A stretch of 64,000 nucleotides of DNA, taken from assembly GCA_037833965.1 (NCBI GenBank), contig AP031354.1:14548001-14612000 (forward strand). The letters run 5' to 3'. Made by a program: the position numbers and the translations under genes. The notes beneath the pieces are model-generated. The model made no database searches, was not told the DNA's origin, and saw only the letters and a program-made list of their open reading frames with translations. This document shows, in pieces, positions 29,308-39,687 of the stretch. The DNA is from Marchantia polymorpha subsp. ruderalis (lineage: Eukaryota > Streptophyta > Marchantiopsida > Marchantiales > Marchantiaceae). Every line of letters starts with the position of its first letter. Within the stretch, counting starts at the first letter, position 1.

Positions 29308-30472
29308 TTGGTGAAGAAGGTTTGGAGTGAAGCCTTTTTACCAGTAGAGGCAGAGAGAGATTCAGGTGACCGGTTAGTATGTGGTTCTAGCACGCTATCA
29401 CCATTGGTTACTACATCTATTGCATGGGAGTATTCCTCAGAGGGCGTTTGTTTGCTGGATCTTTTTGGTGGGATCAGCACAGGTTTGGCTACAATGTTGC
29501 ATTCAGGTGTTCTCGTTCGGAGATACTTGTATGTGGAGAAGGACAAGACTACACGTCGAGTCTCTTCACGGCATGTTGCACAGTTGATGCAGCGTCTTCC
29601 TTCGTTATTGCCGCGATCAAGTGTTCGAGGTTATCAGAATGCGTTGCCTTCAGACATTTTGTTGCTGGGGGCGCCGGACCTTGACAGCGTTGGTCATATT
29701 GATAGGGTGATTGCGGGCTGGCCATGTCAGGGACACACGCGCTGGACATGGGACAGGGTTGCATGATCCCAGATCTCGGATGTTTTGGGAGATGATGCGA
29801 GTGTTACATCATCTCAAGGTGCAGCAGACACGTTCTCCAACATACATTCTGGAGAACGTACCATTGTGGGATGACACTCGGGCTCAGTTGATGGCGAGTG
29901 TCAATCATGTCCGAGCATGGATTGGATCAGCAGTATTGTTGGTTGCTGCGAGGGTTGGATCACGTGCTCATCGTGCACGTTTATGGTGGATTAAACTTTT
30001 GCCACGAGAGATACTGCGTCATGCTTATGATTCTGTGTAGTGTGATCCTACACTCACCGTTGACAGTATCTTGAATGTTTCCCGACACTCTCAGGTAGTG
30101 ATAGTAGTTGACAGGTCACCTATGGCGTTGGGGAACCGCGTAGGTCAGCCTCAGATGACTTTACCTACATTTGTCAGTTATCCGACATCACATGCATATC
30201 GTGATGATGGACCTGGACTACTGTGGTACAATACAGTACATCAGTTGGTGGAGCCCAATGCTAATGAAAGAGAGCGTGCGATGGAATTTATGACTTGTGT
30301 AACCGAAGTTGCTACAGTTTCAGAGGCTTCGCGTCGTCAGGTTTTGGGTCAAGCTATGGACTTGAACTGTTTGATGTGGATTGTGAGCTTGGGTTTGGCG
30401 GAGCAACGCCGTTTGCGCGTTGATTTGGTGGTTAGTCACCACTTGTTAGCTCATTGCCTACCAAGACGGTAA
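29308..30472 (+). pseudogene. C5-cytosine DNA methyltransferase domain in retrotransposon
   Basis: Transfers a methyl group from S-adenosylmethionine to cytosine C5. Motifs occur in the ordinary, unpermuted order: I, LLDLFGGISTGL (29,449); II, YLYVEKD (29,528); IV, GWPCQGHTR with the catalytic Cys codon at 29725; a DPRSRMFWEM block (29,774); VI, ENVP (29,852); VIII, GSRAHRARLWW (29,957); then a stretch of suitable size for target recognition; finally ERERAMEF (30,267) and EASRRQVLGQAMDLNC (30,328), like motifs IX-X. The order excludes DRM-type enzymes, and the HRAR and RR..LG blocks resemble the DNMT3 group. The frame shifts after PCQG (net +1, about 29,735) and returns to the gag/RT frame by 30,472; TAG at 30038 adds a nonsense codon. 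Upstream, TAG at 29290 separates it from protease. This copy is inactive, but its ancestor probably encoded a working enzyme. Confidence 0.85.
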
Positions 30473-30474
30473 TG

Positions 30475-32190
30475 GCAATGGCTGGGGGCAACAGGCGAGA
30501 TATTTGTCATCCTTGGAGTTCATGGGACGTGATGAAAGAACTTGCTAGAGTTGCAGCCCATGCAGTTGGAGAGGATTCTCATGTGGAGGTGGCTACGAAG
30601 TAGGGTATGGAGAACCCTTCTTTGCAAGATGTAGCGTAGCAACCATTGACAGTGTCGCCTCTCCATAGTGTGTCTATGGAGGAGGAATGGGAGCCATTGA
30701 TTGGTTCCCAGATCACAGGAGGAGAGAGGCGACAATTGACACAATTTTTACGAGACTATATGAGTTGTTTTGCCTTCAGTATGAAGGAGGTGGGTGCGTT
30801 GATTGGACCTGTTATACGGATAGAATTGGCTAGTGATACGCCAATCTTCCGTCGTCCTTATCGATATAGTGAGATAAAGAGGGATTTGATTCGAAGTAGG
30901 ACGTTGGACCTACTGGAGGATGGAGTAGTGGAGTTATCGCATGGTGAGTATGCGTCAGCCACTGTCATGCCGGTGAAGAAGGATGTACATGGCAACTACA
31001 CGGATAGGCGCATGTGTGAAGACTACCATCCTATCAATCGGCAGACGAAGTCTGATAAGTATGCCATGCCTACACTTGAGGAGATCTTCGATATGGTGGG
31101 ACATGCGAGGATTTTTAGTACTTTGGATCTTCAGGCAAGATACCATCAACTGCCAATTCGGGAGGAGTACAAGATCAAGACAACGTTTTGAGGCGTCAAC
31201 TCCCACGGCAAGGATTGTTTGTATTAGTGACGATTCTTACCCTTTGGGTTGAAGAATGCACTTGCTGAGTTTCAGAGGGTTATGGACAGAATCCTAGCGG
31301 AGCTAGATTTTGTTAGATGTTACATTGATGATATCTTGATGTTTAGTGACACTGTGGAGCAACACCAGATTCATTTGCAGGTTGTGTTTGAGCGGTTGAG
31401 GGCTCATGGTTTGAGGTTACATCCTGGGAAATGTAAGTTCTTCCATGAGAAGGTTGAGTACTTGGATCATGTGATATACCCAGGTGGTTTAGGAGTTCAG
31501 CAAGCAAAGGTGAAGGCTATTGCACGCATCTCTTGTCCCACTGATGTGAATAGAGTTCGTGCATTCATGGGTTTGGCGAACTACTACACGAGGTATGTGA
31601 AGGGATTGAGTGCTATAGCTAAGCCTTTGAACCAGTTGCTGAAGTCAGATCAGGAGTGGCAATAGGAAGATGAGCAGGAAAGAACTTTTGTTGAGCTCAA
31701 GGCCAGGTTGGTGGCCGCTCCCATCTTGACGAGACCTATCAGAGGTCGTCTATACCAATTGCACACTAATTGAAGTATGTTGAGACTTGGAGCGGTGTTG
31801 ACGCAGCGTGATGATGAGGGCAAGGAGTTTGTGATGGCCTACGCTAGTCGTTCGAACAATGCAGCGGAGTCGCTGTATAGTTTGTACGAGGGAGAGTGCT
31901 TGGCAGCGGTGTGGGCTGTGGCACACTTCAGATGTTACTTGTTTGGTACGCAGTTCGTCCTTGTTACTGATCATCAGTCGCTCAAGTGGTTGATGGAGTC
32001 CGACAAGCTCACAGGGAAGATTGCACGGTGGGCTCTCATCTTACAAGAGTACAACTTTCAAGTAGTGCATAGACTTGGAGTTGCGAACCTGGATGCCGAT
32101 GGTTTGAGTCGGAACTCATGCACTAGCCAGGAGGATGACACTGGAGCTAGATGTCATGATGAGGTTGACGAGGAGATGGTGCATGGTTGA
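30475..32190 (+). pseudogene. Reverse transcriptase and RNase H of the DNMT retrotransposon
   Basis: RT copies element RNA into DNA; RNase H removes the template. The linker from DNMT (30,475-30,645) carries TAG at 30601 and 30637. RT motifs: PIFRRPYRYSEIK (30,841), the first catalytic Asp in FSTLDLQARYHQLPI (31,112), the FLPFGLKNA block (31,234), the YIDDILMFS active site intact at 31321-31347, and GLANYYTRYVKGLS (31,570). RNase H: the first Asp of the family TD motif is Asn here (HTN, then TGA at 31771), but the Glu of YEGECLAAVWA (31,885) and Asp of VTDHQSLKWL (31,964) are kept. Nonsense codons sit at 31189 (TGA), 31225 (TAG), 31228 (TGA), 31663 (TAG), 31771 (TGA) and 32188 (TGA), all in one frame, so decay is by substitution here. 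Confidence 0.9.
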
Positions 32191-32205
32191 CATGCATCTG
32201 CCTTC

Positions 32206-33140
32206 ATGTGTTGGTTACGTGAAAACTCCAACAGAGAGGATCATCTGACATCTTACTCTAGGCAGAGAATAGATGGTCGATCTTCAGATCCTGAAGTTGA
32301 GGATCGTGGTGTGGATCAGCGTGATGTTCACGATGATGCATCGATGCACGATTTGTTGGAGTTGCTACGGACCAGCATGGTGCCAAGCACCGTGGGTGCC
32401 AAGGAGCGAGATCGTGTTCTCCAACGGGCGAAGAGATACCGATTGGAGGGATCACATGTTCTCCGAGTCTGGAAGGACGGTAGGGTACGAGTAGTATCAC
32501 ATCCAGCTCATAGAACACGCATTGTGAAGCATGCTCATGAGGAGTTGGGACATTTTGGAGTGAAGCGTACATACAGCTTACTCCTTGGTCAGTATTGGTG
32601 GCGTGGTATGCATACTCAAGTACAACAATTGGTATCACGTTGCATAGTTTGTGATCGGGTGAGGGCATCGTTCAATGCTCCGACACCAGAGTTACATCCA
32701 TTACCCATCATGGGATTGGGTTACCGTTGGAGTTTGGACTTTGCTAGACCACTACCTTTGACTATACGACATCATCGGTATGTGTTGGTCATGGTAGAGC
32801 ATTTCTCCAAGTGGATTGAGTTGGTGGCATTACCTGACAAGGCAAGTGAGTGAGTAGCATACGCTTTCCTTGACAAGGTGCTTAGTCACTATGGTGCACC
32901 AGCTGTGGTGTTGACCGATCAGGGGACGGAGTTTCAGGTCTTGTGTGACAAGACGCTGATTGATCACCGGATCATATCGCGAGATCATCTAGAGGCGAAT
33001 GGTTTAGCTGAACGTGTTGTACAGACGGTGAAGAGGGTGTTGCGCAAGCATGGCCTCCAAAAAGGTTATCTTGGGGACTGGGATATTCAGTTACCATGGT
33101 TGGCCATGGTATATCGATTCAGTCAGCAAAGCTTCAATCA
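32206..33140 (+). pseudogene. Integrase of the DNMT retrotransposon, truncated
   Basis: Inserts element DNA into the genome. The HHCC zinc domain is complete (HAHEELGHFGVKRTY, then CIVCDRVRA; 32,530-32,670). In the catalytic core, the first Asp is in WSLDFARPL (32,731), the second in LTDQGTEFQ (32,914), the Glu in ANGLAERVVQ (32,995). Only about 30 residues separate the last two, against 35 in the family, so roughly five residues are lost right after TEFQ. TGA at 32851 breaks the frame. Homology ends after LPWLAMVYRFSQQ (about 33,130), where AT-rich unrelated sequence begins: the C-terminal domain and any chromodomain are absent. Confidence 0.85.
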
Positions 33141-33846
33141 AAGCTTACATGTTTGTTTTACATGTTTGTTTTCATGACTTTTACATTCAAACAAAAGATT
33201 TGTTTGTTTTTGAATCTTTTGAAAACGTCTCCTATTTGACTCAACTTCATAAAAAAGTTGATTCTTATTGAACTTGGAATCCCTGATCTTAAAGTACAAC
33301 TTTCATCTTTCCAACTCTCTTTATCTAGTTTCTCACTTTCCAATGCAAATATAGTGTTTTCCATGATTTATTGCTAATCTCAACTCTTCGAATTTTACCA
33401 CAATTACATTGAGAATCTGATCAATATCAAGTGATGTCTCCATGTTTTATCTTTGTCACTCCACTACAAAGTAAGAATGATAACTATTAAATATCTCAAC
33501 AAAGAAATCACAAAAGTTGTAGTTGATTCTACGACAACTCTATAATACTCATTTCCAAAGTTTCTCACAAGGAAATATTTTCACATATTCTTCTGATGAT
33601 ACATAGTTTTAATCTTTATGTAAGTGTTGAATCAAGCCGGGTCAGATGGTTCACCATTCAAATCATCAAAACATTTATTATAGAATGTAGATGATATAAT
33701 TCCAAATTTCTCTTTAATTAATGATTAGAAGTAATAAAAATATTCTCATCTCTATTAGTCTAATCATAAAATCTGACTTTCAATAAACCACAAAGTATAT
33801 CCAAAAATGATGTTTTTTCATGCAACAAAGTTCAATATCAAATAGA

Positions 33847-33920
33847 TTTAGGATTAATCAATGCGTTATAAAAAATCCAATAACGCATTGATTAATCCTA
33901 AATGCGTTATTGGATTTTTT
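33847..33920. repeat. Two overlapping perfect hairpins
   Basis: Arms 33847-33868 and 33881-33902 are perfectly complementary over 22 bases (12-base spacer). Arms 33870-33889 and 33901-33920 are perfectly complementary over 20 bases (11-base spacer). They share sequence, so only one can form at a time. It may be the product of rearrangement or inverted duplication of a short segment, or part of a foldback element. Confidence 0.9.
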
Positions 33921-34249
33921 TAAGCGCTTAGATATCTCAAAAAAAACACAATTTCATCTTTTCTCTTTCTTTGTACATCTAAATCAATGAACTCTGTCAA
34001 TCCCTATAAACTTTCATCAAATGACTAAATTCTAAACTAAGTTCTATCATCATTCTCTTGTTGTTTCATGAATGATCATCAACAATTTCAAAAAGCAATG
34101 TCACTTTGATATCATTATAATATTCATATCGACTAGAGAACTCATGTGAAGATGAAACAAAATCTCTAAAGATAAGAGAAATCTAAAATGATTTATTTCT
34201 TCTCTATCTAAAAATTTCAAATTTGTACACAACGATAATGTTATCTCTT

Positions 34250-34560
34250 TACCATCCAATCCAATCATAGTGGATTGATAACATGACCAATATACCTAAC
34301 AAATACAGAGATGATTGATGTATAATTTCCAACTAACTCATTCAATTTTTATTTAACAAACACACTAATTATTGATGTGTAATTTCCAACTAACTCATTC
34401 AATTTTTATTAACAAACACACTAATTATTGATGTGTAATTTCCAACTAACTCATTCAATTTTTATTTAACAAACACATTTATTATTGAGATGCTGCTACT
34501 AATTAGTATAATGTGTCACATTCCACTTGCATACGGATTTGTTTATATGACATTATAAAT
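34250..34560. repeat. Dispersed repeat, copy B
   Basis: Diverged counterpart of 2,155-2,420 with the same succession of short blocks. Its middle part has expanded into the 57-bp tandem repeat. Confidence 0.4.
34317..34486. repeat. Tandem repeat, three copies of about 57 bp
   Basis: Units start at 34317, 34374 and 34430 with 'gatgt[ag]taatttcc'. Units are 56-57 bases long and nearly identical apart from one base missing in unit 2 and a few substitutions at the ends. Confidence 0.95.
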
Positions 34561-35042
34561 ATTTCATTATAGTTTATTTTACTCCAACTAAAAATGATTT
34601 TTATTCAACATAAAATCATCAAAGTTGATGCTTTTAACAAACATAATTATTATAAAATATTGATGATTTTGTTGTTTTTTTTCAATTTATTCATCATCAC
34701 AACTAGATTAAAACATTCTAACTTGTTTAATATATAATTACAATATCATACTTTAATTTCATCTTCGTGACAATCATGATTAAGAAAATCATCAACTTTG
34801 ATATTCTAATGTAATTACATATTTAGCTTCTATGATATTAGTATAATGTACAAAGTATACGTATTTTCAACATATTCATGAATAAAAATGTACTTATATA
34901 TATATGCAGATTTAATCTCATATAGATATTATTCATAGCTAATATTTACATAATCAATAAATGATTTGACATTGTAGAAATATATAGCAAATATGATACT
35001 AAGATGCAACATTTCTGAAATACATGAATATTTTACCATATA

Positions 35043-35086
35043 TATTTTTGCGATGTACCATCTAAATATGGTACATCGCAAAAATA
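35043..35086. repeat. Perfect hairpin, 19-base arms
   Basis: Arms 35043-35061 and 35068-35086 are perfectly complementary around a 6-base loop. The arm core is 'gcgatgtaccat'. Possible small foldback or MITE core. Confidence 0.9.
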
Positions 35087-35429
35087 ATCTCAAGCCTAGT
35101 AGACAATCAAATATTTCTCGATATTTTGTCATAACACATAAGTTATTTACATTGTAGCAACAAATAATCAGAACATTGATTTTTTCATGTTCGATCATCA
35201 AGTATTTTTCTACTCTATTTGACTTGAATGATTCATAATTTTTTTTCCATAATTCTTTGGATAGTCTTCCTCAAGATACATCTACATCATTTTTTTTTCA
35301 TTTCAATACTCATAGTAAATTCATATTTATCAATATTAATTTTGTTGGGTACGATGAAGTTGTAAGGTTTCATGAAATTTCCACATGATCAATGATCGTA
35401 AGGATCAAAGGTCCGAAATCCGAAAGGTC

Positions 35430-36718
35430 CTATGCTAAATCCGCAATAAAGTCAAAAGGTCCCAAAGGATCCGAAAATAAAGCAAAACAAAGATCTTCTA
35501 ATTCGATGAAATCATAAGCTTTTTCCCAACCTTTTGCGCACTTCTCACATACGCTCGACAAGGCGCTAAAAGTGGTACTCTCCATGAAATCCCTCTTGTG
35601 CTTCCGGCAAATGACGGTGTTACACTTTGCGTACTTGGGCGACTGCGCCCAGCAGCTGAAACAAAGATACCGCTGGCAGCAGGCCCTCTCAAACTGTTCG
35701 TCATCCAGAGGCAAGCAAGTACCGCACCCACTACAACTCGGCAAACAAATGAAACACCCCTCGCAAGCTTTGATGGTGTCAATCCTTGCTGCATTCTCAC
35801 AACTTTTCCTCGTACAGTCGAACACAACCGTCGCATAATCAGATTTGCACAAGTGACAAATCTCAACATCCATAGCTCGATCGTCATCAATGGTACTTGA
35901 GGACAAGTAAACAGGCCAAGTTTTTGGTGATTGGTAAACAGTCCAAGTGGTCGTTAAATGGTGAACGTTTCCTCTCAAAATCATATCTCTCTGAGTAAAC
36001 TCGTTCTGCTCCTGGATTTTAAATTTTCCAAGGATTTGCAACTGTTTGATACCGCTCATCCCTTTCGAACGACTCATTGCACAGTGCTGCTCCACCGTAA
36101 GCACAAGGGCATCAATATTGAGCTGTATACATCCTGGGACCTCCAGCTGCAAGAATTTGTAGAAGGAGTAAGCTACTATGGAAACCATGTAAGAAACAAA
36201 GTTGATGGTAGAAACTGCAGATAGAAGAAAATGAAGTTTCGGCAGGAGATGTTGCTAACCTTCTCAAGCTGGGGACAGAGTGATAGCGCATTGGACAATC
36301 CTTCATCAGTGATCCTTAAACATGTGATCAGTCTCATACTCTTCAGTAATCCACCTGCCCTCTTGACAAGGGTCATAAGAATGTCATCTGTCAGGGCCCT
36401 GTTTAGAGGGCGTTCAACCCCTAACTTCCTCCACACCAGAACATCATTCACTCGGATGCGCATTTGCTTGCTTACCCTCTCGAGCGTGAGAAGAGATTTC
36501 AAATCTGCGTATGGTAAGATGGAGAGAAACCCGTCGGGAGTGCCATCGGAGTGTTCAGTTCAGAGAGCAGCCTCCTCTTCCTGCCTTTCCTGCAACATCG
36601 AGTTGGAGCAAGATGGTCGATGTGAATTTTCTGTTAACTCTTGCTCCAATTCCGCGGAAGAACTTTCACAAGACAGACCTGACAGTTTCTCAGTCAAAGC
36701 TTTCTCTACTGTCCCCAT
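35430..36718 (-). pseudogene. F-box plus cysteine-rich gene, copy 1, with nonsense codon
   Basis: Near-identical to copy 2 at 39,688-40,979. Exon 1 is 36718-36260 and exon 2 is 36146-35430, joined in phase over a 113-base intron. Codon 53 is TGA (36562-36560) where copy 2 has TGT (Cys), so the frame ends before the F-box. A downstream Met (36502, codon 73) could at best give a product lacking the start of the F-box. The rest of the frame is open: F-box/LRR-like block (LSNALSLCPQLEKV, end of exon 1) and the C-terminal cysteine clusters (CHLCK, CEGCFICLPSCSGCGTC, CFSCW, CEKCAKG). Either a recent pseudogene or an N-terminally shortened protein. Substitutions relative to copy 2 are scattered. Confidence 0.75.
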
Positions 36719-37490
36719 GTTTACTACCCTAGCAATTTCTCACGATCTCAGTTCGCTGACGACCCCGCACTGTCAAACTGAGTCTTTGATTATTGGCAGC
36801 GTCGTAACGAGAATTCACGAGAATTCTTCACAAAAGTATCATGAATCCTGAGCAATCTCTTCTGCAGATCGTTTTTCTCTAGCTCCAATTCCAGCTTCTA
36901 TTACTGAACATGCTCCAGTAATAAAAAAATGTAATAAAAAAATGTCTTTCGAGAACCTAACCCGAAACCTCTTCTTAACTGCATCTGATTCCCACTAGAG
37001 TAACGTTGAACTCAGAAACCGATATATTCCGTTTGGTGATTCATTAGTCTAATCCACATGCATGCGTGCGAACGAAGCTTTCAAGATTAAACTACTCAGT
37101 TTGTTCTCATCTTCTGCAAATCCTACAGAATACTCCAAGAGCATGAGCGCCTACTAGATTGCTTTTCAGGTCTCTCAGGGAATTATAAAGTATCATGTCC
37201 TCTGACCTCTATCAATGCCGCCGCATATTGAGAACAATCGATGATGGAGGGGGTATGGGGAAAAATAATTACCTGGATTGGAATCTAATTTTATAGGTTG
37301 AAACATCATTAGATTGAAAATAAGAATTTGAGACAAAAATAATAGGTCAAAAACTATATTGAGAACAATCGATGACGACGAAGTAATACAGCCAGTTCCA
37401 ACGCGTACCAGTACCTCAACTTGCTGACCATAGACATAGCACATCACAGACCCATCGCAACTTTCTCAGCCGGTGAGTCTGATTTGGCAG
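35430..37490. repeat. Segmental duplication, unit 1
   Basis: This unit of about 2.06 kb matches 39,690-41,808 in the same orientation at high identity, covering both F-box exons, the intron and the upstream region. The right end, 'tttctcagccggtgagtctga', is shared; beyond about 37,490 the copies diverge completely. The left end lies near 35,430. Confidence 0.9.
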
Positions 37491-37524
37491 CCAAGGTAGC
37501 TCGGGACAGTACCGCTGCCCCGTT

Positions 37525-38473
37525 TCAGTGAGAGGCTGAGCATCGATCGCCGCACAGGAAGCTGCCGAGCAGATCCAGAAGTCGTCCGAGGCAGTACACG
37601 ATTCGAAGAAAGCTCCTCACAAGCACTTGCTGGCTCATTCGGTGATCGTCGGGGTAAAATCCGATGCTGGTTAGAGAGGATGCCGAAAAATGGCAAGTGC
37701 TGCTGCCATTCCTGTCTGTCACTCTTGCATAAAGTCTCACATTCTTGCCCGCACGAAATAGGGGTCCAGTGTCTTCGTGCTGGAGGGCATCCCAGAGCAT
37801 AGAAATGCCATTGAACAGAGCATGTCCATGGCTGGGGCCAGTTTATGAAGGAGAACAACACAGACGGCTCATACACTCATTCATGACACGTATAATGAGG
37901 CTCAAAGTCTTCGAAATTGTCTGTATCGCGTAGCACTGTGGCATCGAGTTCGGGAGTGTGTCTCATGCCATCGTGATATGGCGTCTTCAGCTTCAGGCTC
38001 TCGGTGATATTCTCGGGCAGTGAGCTGCAGTCGCCGGATCTGGTGAGCAGATGTTGTCTACCCACCAGCATCACGTTCCGAAACACGGCGTACTGGGGAC
38101 TACCACGAGTACTGCTGTCGACCTCATGCCTTCTGCTACAAAATTCTGTGAGAGGAACGCTATTGTTAAATGTTTCGTTTGGCAGCTTCAGAGCCGGAAA
38201 GTTCTCGTCGTGGCACACTTGTGCGATCCAGCTGACTTCATTCTGAGTGAAGTTGAGCTGGAGCATTGCATCTTGTGCAAGGAGTGTCGGGCTAGCTTTG
38301 GAAGCAAGCCGACGCTGGACATCTTTAGACAACCATCCTCCACGATCACATATGTCCAGCGACCAGGATGAAGTGTGCGTGGCAATGGCGATGAGAACGC
38401 CCACGAGGACTTGGTTGATTAAAAATAGAACAAAACATCGCTTCATCTTGGTACCGAATGGATGAACTGTCAT
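37525..38473 (-). CDS. Unknown signal-anchored protein
   Basis: Exon 1 (38473-37890) encodes an N-terminal basic patch and a hydrophobic segment (CFVLFLINQVLVGVLIAIA, residues 13-31), consistent with a signal peptide or type II anchor, then a soluble domain with several Cys and N-glycosylation sequons (NFT, NET, NNS, NIT). A 58-base GT-AG intron (37889-37832) joins in phase to exon 2 (37831-37525), which opens with ALFNGISMLWDALQ and continues RAGKNVRLYARVTDRNGSS. Predicted total 296 aa if the frame runs to the TGA at 37525; another intron near 37,680 is possible, because the final 50 residues look less protein-like. I recognise no family. Its 3' end lies at the edge of the duplicated unit, close to the F-box gene on the same strand. 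Confidence 0.5.
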
Positions 38474-39687
38474 AAGCTGAAACTACTATGGAGATGAAGA
38501 GGATCCGGCGGTAGAGCAAGTGTCAGCTGCTGAAATTGTTGTTGGCAGTGCACGGTATAGGATCATCACAATCATCTTCTTCTTACAGTCATTTCTGATG
38601 TTCCTTTCAGGTCGCGTACTTTCCCGGTGGCTCTCTGAACTTCTTTAGATCCCGGACTGCCAGAGCAAAACTTGGACTCGCAAACAAGAGAGAACTAGTG
38701 CTGGCCCCGTTGAGTTCACTCACAGTCTGCCAACCAGTCAGTCAGTCAATCAGTCTATTCGATCCGTGACTCCTCCATCACATAGAAAACATAGAGAACC
38801 TATTATTCCAGTCCGAACTGAAGGTAAGCCAATGGTACTCTGCTTCGTGAGATACGTAGCTGTCACCATCCATTTTCATGGATGGTGACCGCTAGGTGTG
38901 AAAATGAAAATGGACTTTTTCTCCAATCGAACGAGCAGGAGTTGGAGCAATTCTCTGAACGTGAGTTGAACAAAAAATAATTAAAGGAGCTTAGATTTTT
39001 CAGATCTCCTTTTGTCCTAGTCAAAACCCGGCGCTCATCAGGTGCGTTCTAATCTACAATCCTCAGAGTCTTCTGTAACAAATTAGGAACCAAGCAATTT
39101 TCATCATGACTAAAGGCCCTTCTGAAGATAACCCAAGGTATGTTTAGAAGGATACATGAGAAGTGTATAGAAGATCAAACTGAGAACGAAAATAGAGGTC
39201 ACTGTCGATATGTTCAGCAAGATAGGTACTCTGTAAAGAGTTTAGGCTACTGATTCCATGCGATCTGATCAGGAAGAAGAAGCAGTAGAAATGACGTCTC
39301 TGCTTGCATGGTAAATATAGACAATAGCACATAGTAGCAGAGCACGTGAAAACGCAAGCTCGTATAAAGTATAAGGATGAGTTCTTATGTTCAAAAAATG
39401 AATGGTCCTGTTTTTCCAATCGTCGTGCAGAGCCGCAGGTGAATCAGAATTGTAACTGGTTACGGTCCGGTGCCTGAAAACATAGTAGAATGCAGTGGGT
39501 CTGCTCGATGGGTTATCATGCATTCCTATGTGGACTCTTCTTATTCTATATCAAAGCATGAATCGCCTTCCAAGAATTCATCCAGGTGCACTCTATCGTT
39601 TATCTCACACGATGACTTTTGTACAGGCTGGCTCGCATGATGCCTTAAAGGGGTAGAAAAAACCATGCACAAGTTTTGTTCTACCTC
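38474..39687. other. Intergenic region between the duplicated units
   Basis: No gene recognised. It presumably includes the 5' region of the unknown minus-strand gene and the 3' flank of F-box copy 2. A 12-base-arm perfect hairpin (38862-38889, loop tttc) is present. Confidence 0.4.

Larger units (their letters stand above)
25330..33140 (+). mobile_element. Ty3/gypsy retrotransposon carrying a DNA methyltransferase
   Basis: Coding order on the plus strand is gag (from 26777), zinc knuckles, aspartic protease (about 28,640-29,150), C5-cytosine DNA methyltransferase (29,425-30,470), reverse transcriptase (30,646-31,660), RNase H (31,770-32,190) and integrase (32,206-33,130). RNase H before integrase and the RT motifs place it in Ty3/gypsy. 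The methyltransferase is not part of the standard complement. The copy is dead: it has many TAG/TGA nonsense codons and at least three frame shifts, and homology stops abruptly at about 33,130 inside integrase, with no chromodomain or 3' LTR seen. The left boundary is uncertain: a TATA-like promoter (25344), a small ORF and a purine tract lie upstream of gag and may belong to the 5' LTR or leader. I could not define the LTR ends or primer-binding site. Confidence 0.85.
33141..35429. other. AT-rich region with palindromes, no gene recognised
   Basis: No supportable coding sequence. It holds the overlapping palindromes at 33,847-33,920, the tandem repeat at 34,317-34,486 and the hairpin at 35,043-35,086, listed separately. 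Confidence 0.4.

Noticed and set aside
29308-30472. Methyltransferase as an independent host gene into which a retrotransposon inserted
   Set aside because: The domain shares strand, order and outer reading frame with gag-pol on both sides, has no introns, and decays with the same stop pattern, so capture by the element fits better.
36231-36851. Open frame of 206 codons antisense to F-box exon 1, also present at 40,492-41,112
   Set aside because: It is open in both copies only because the copies are nearly identical and the sense exon constrains the sequence. It has no recognisable domain and crosses the sense intron boundary.
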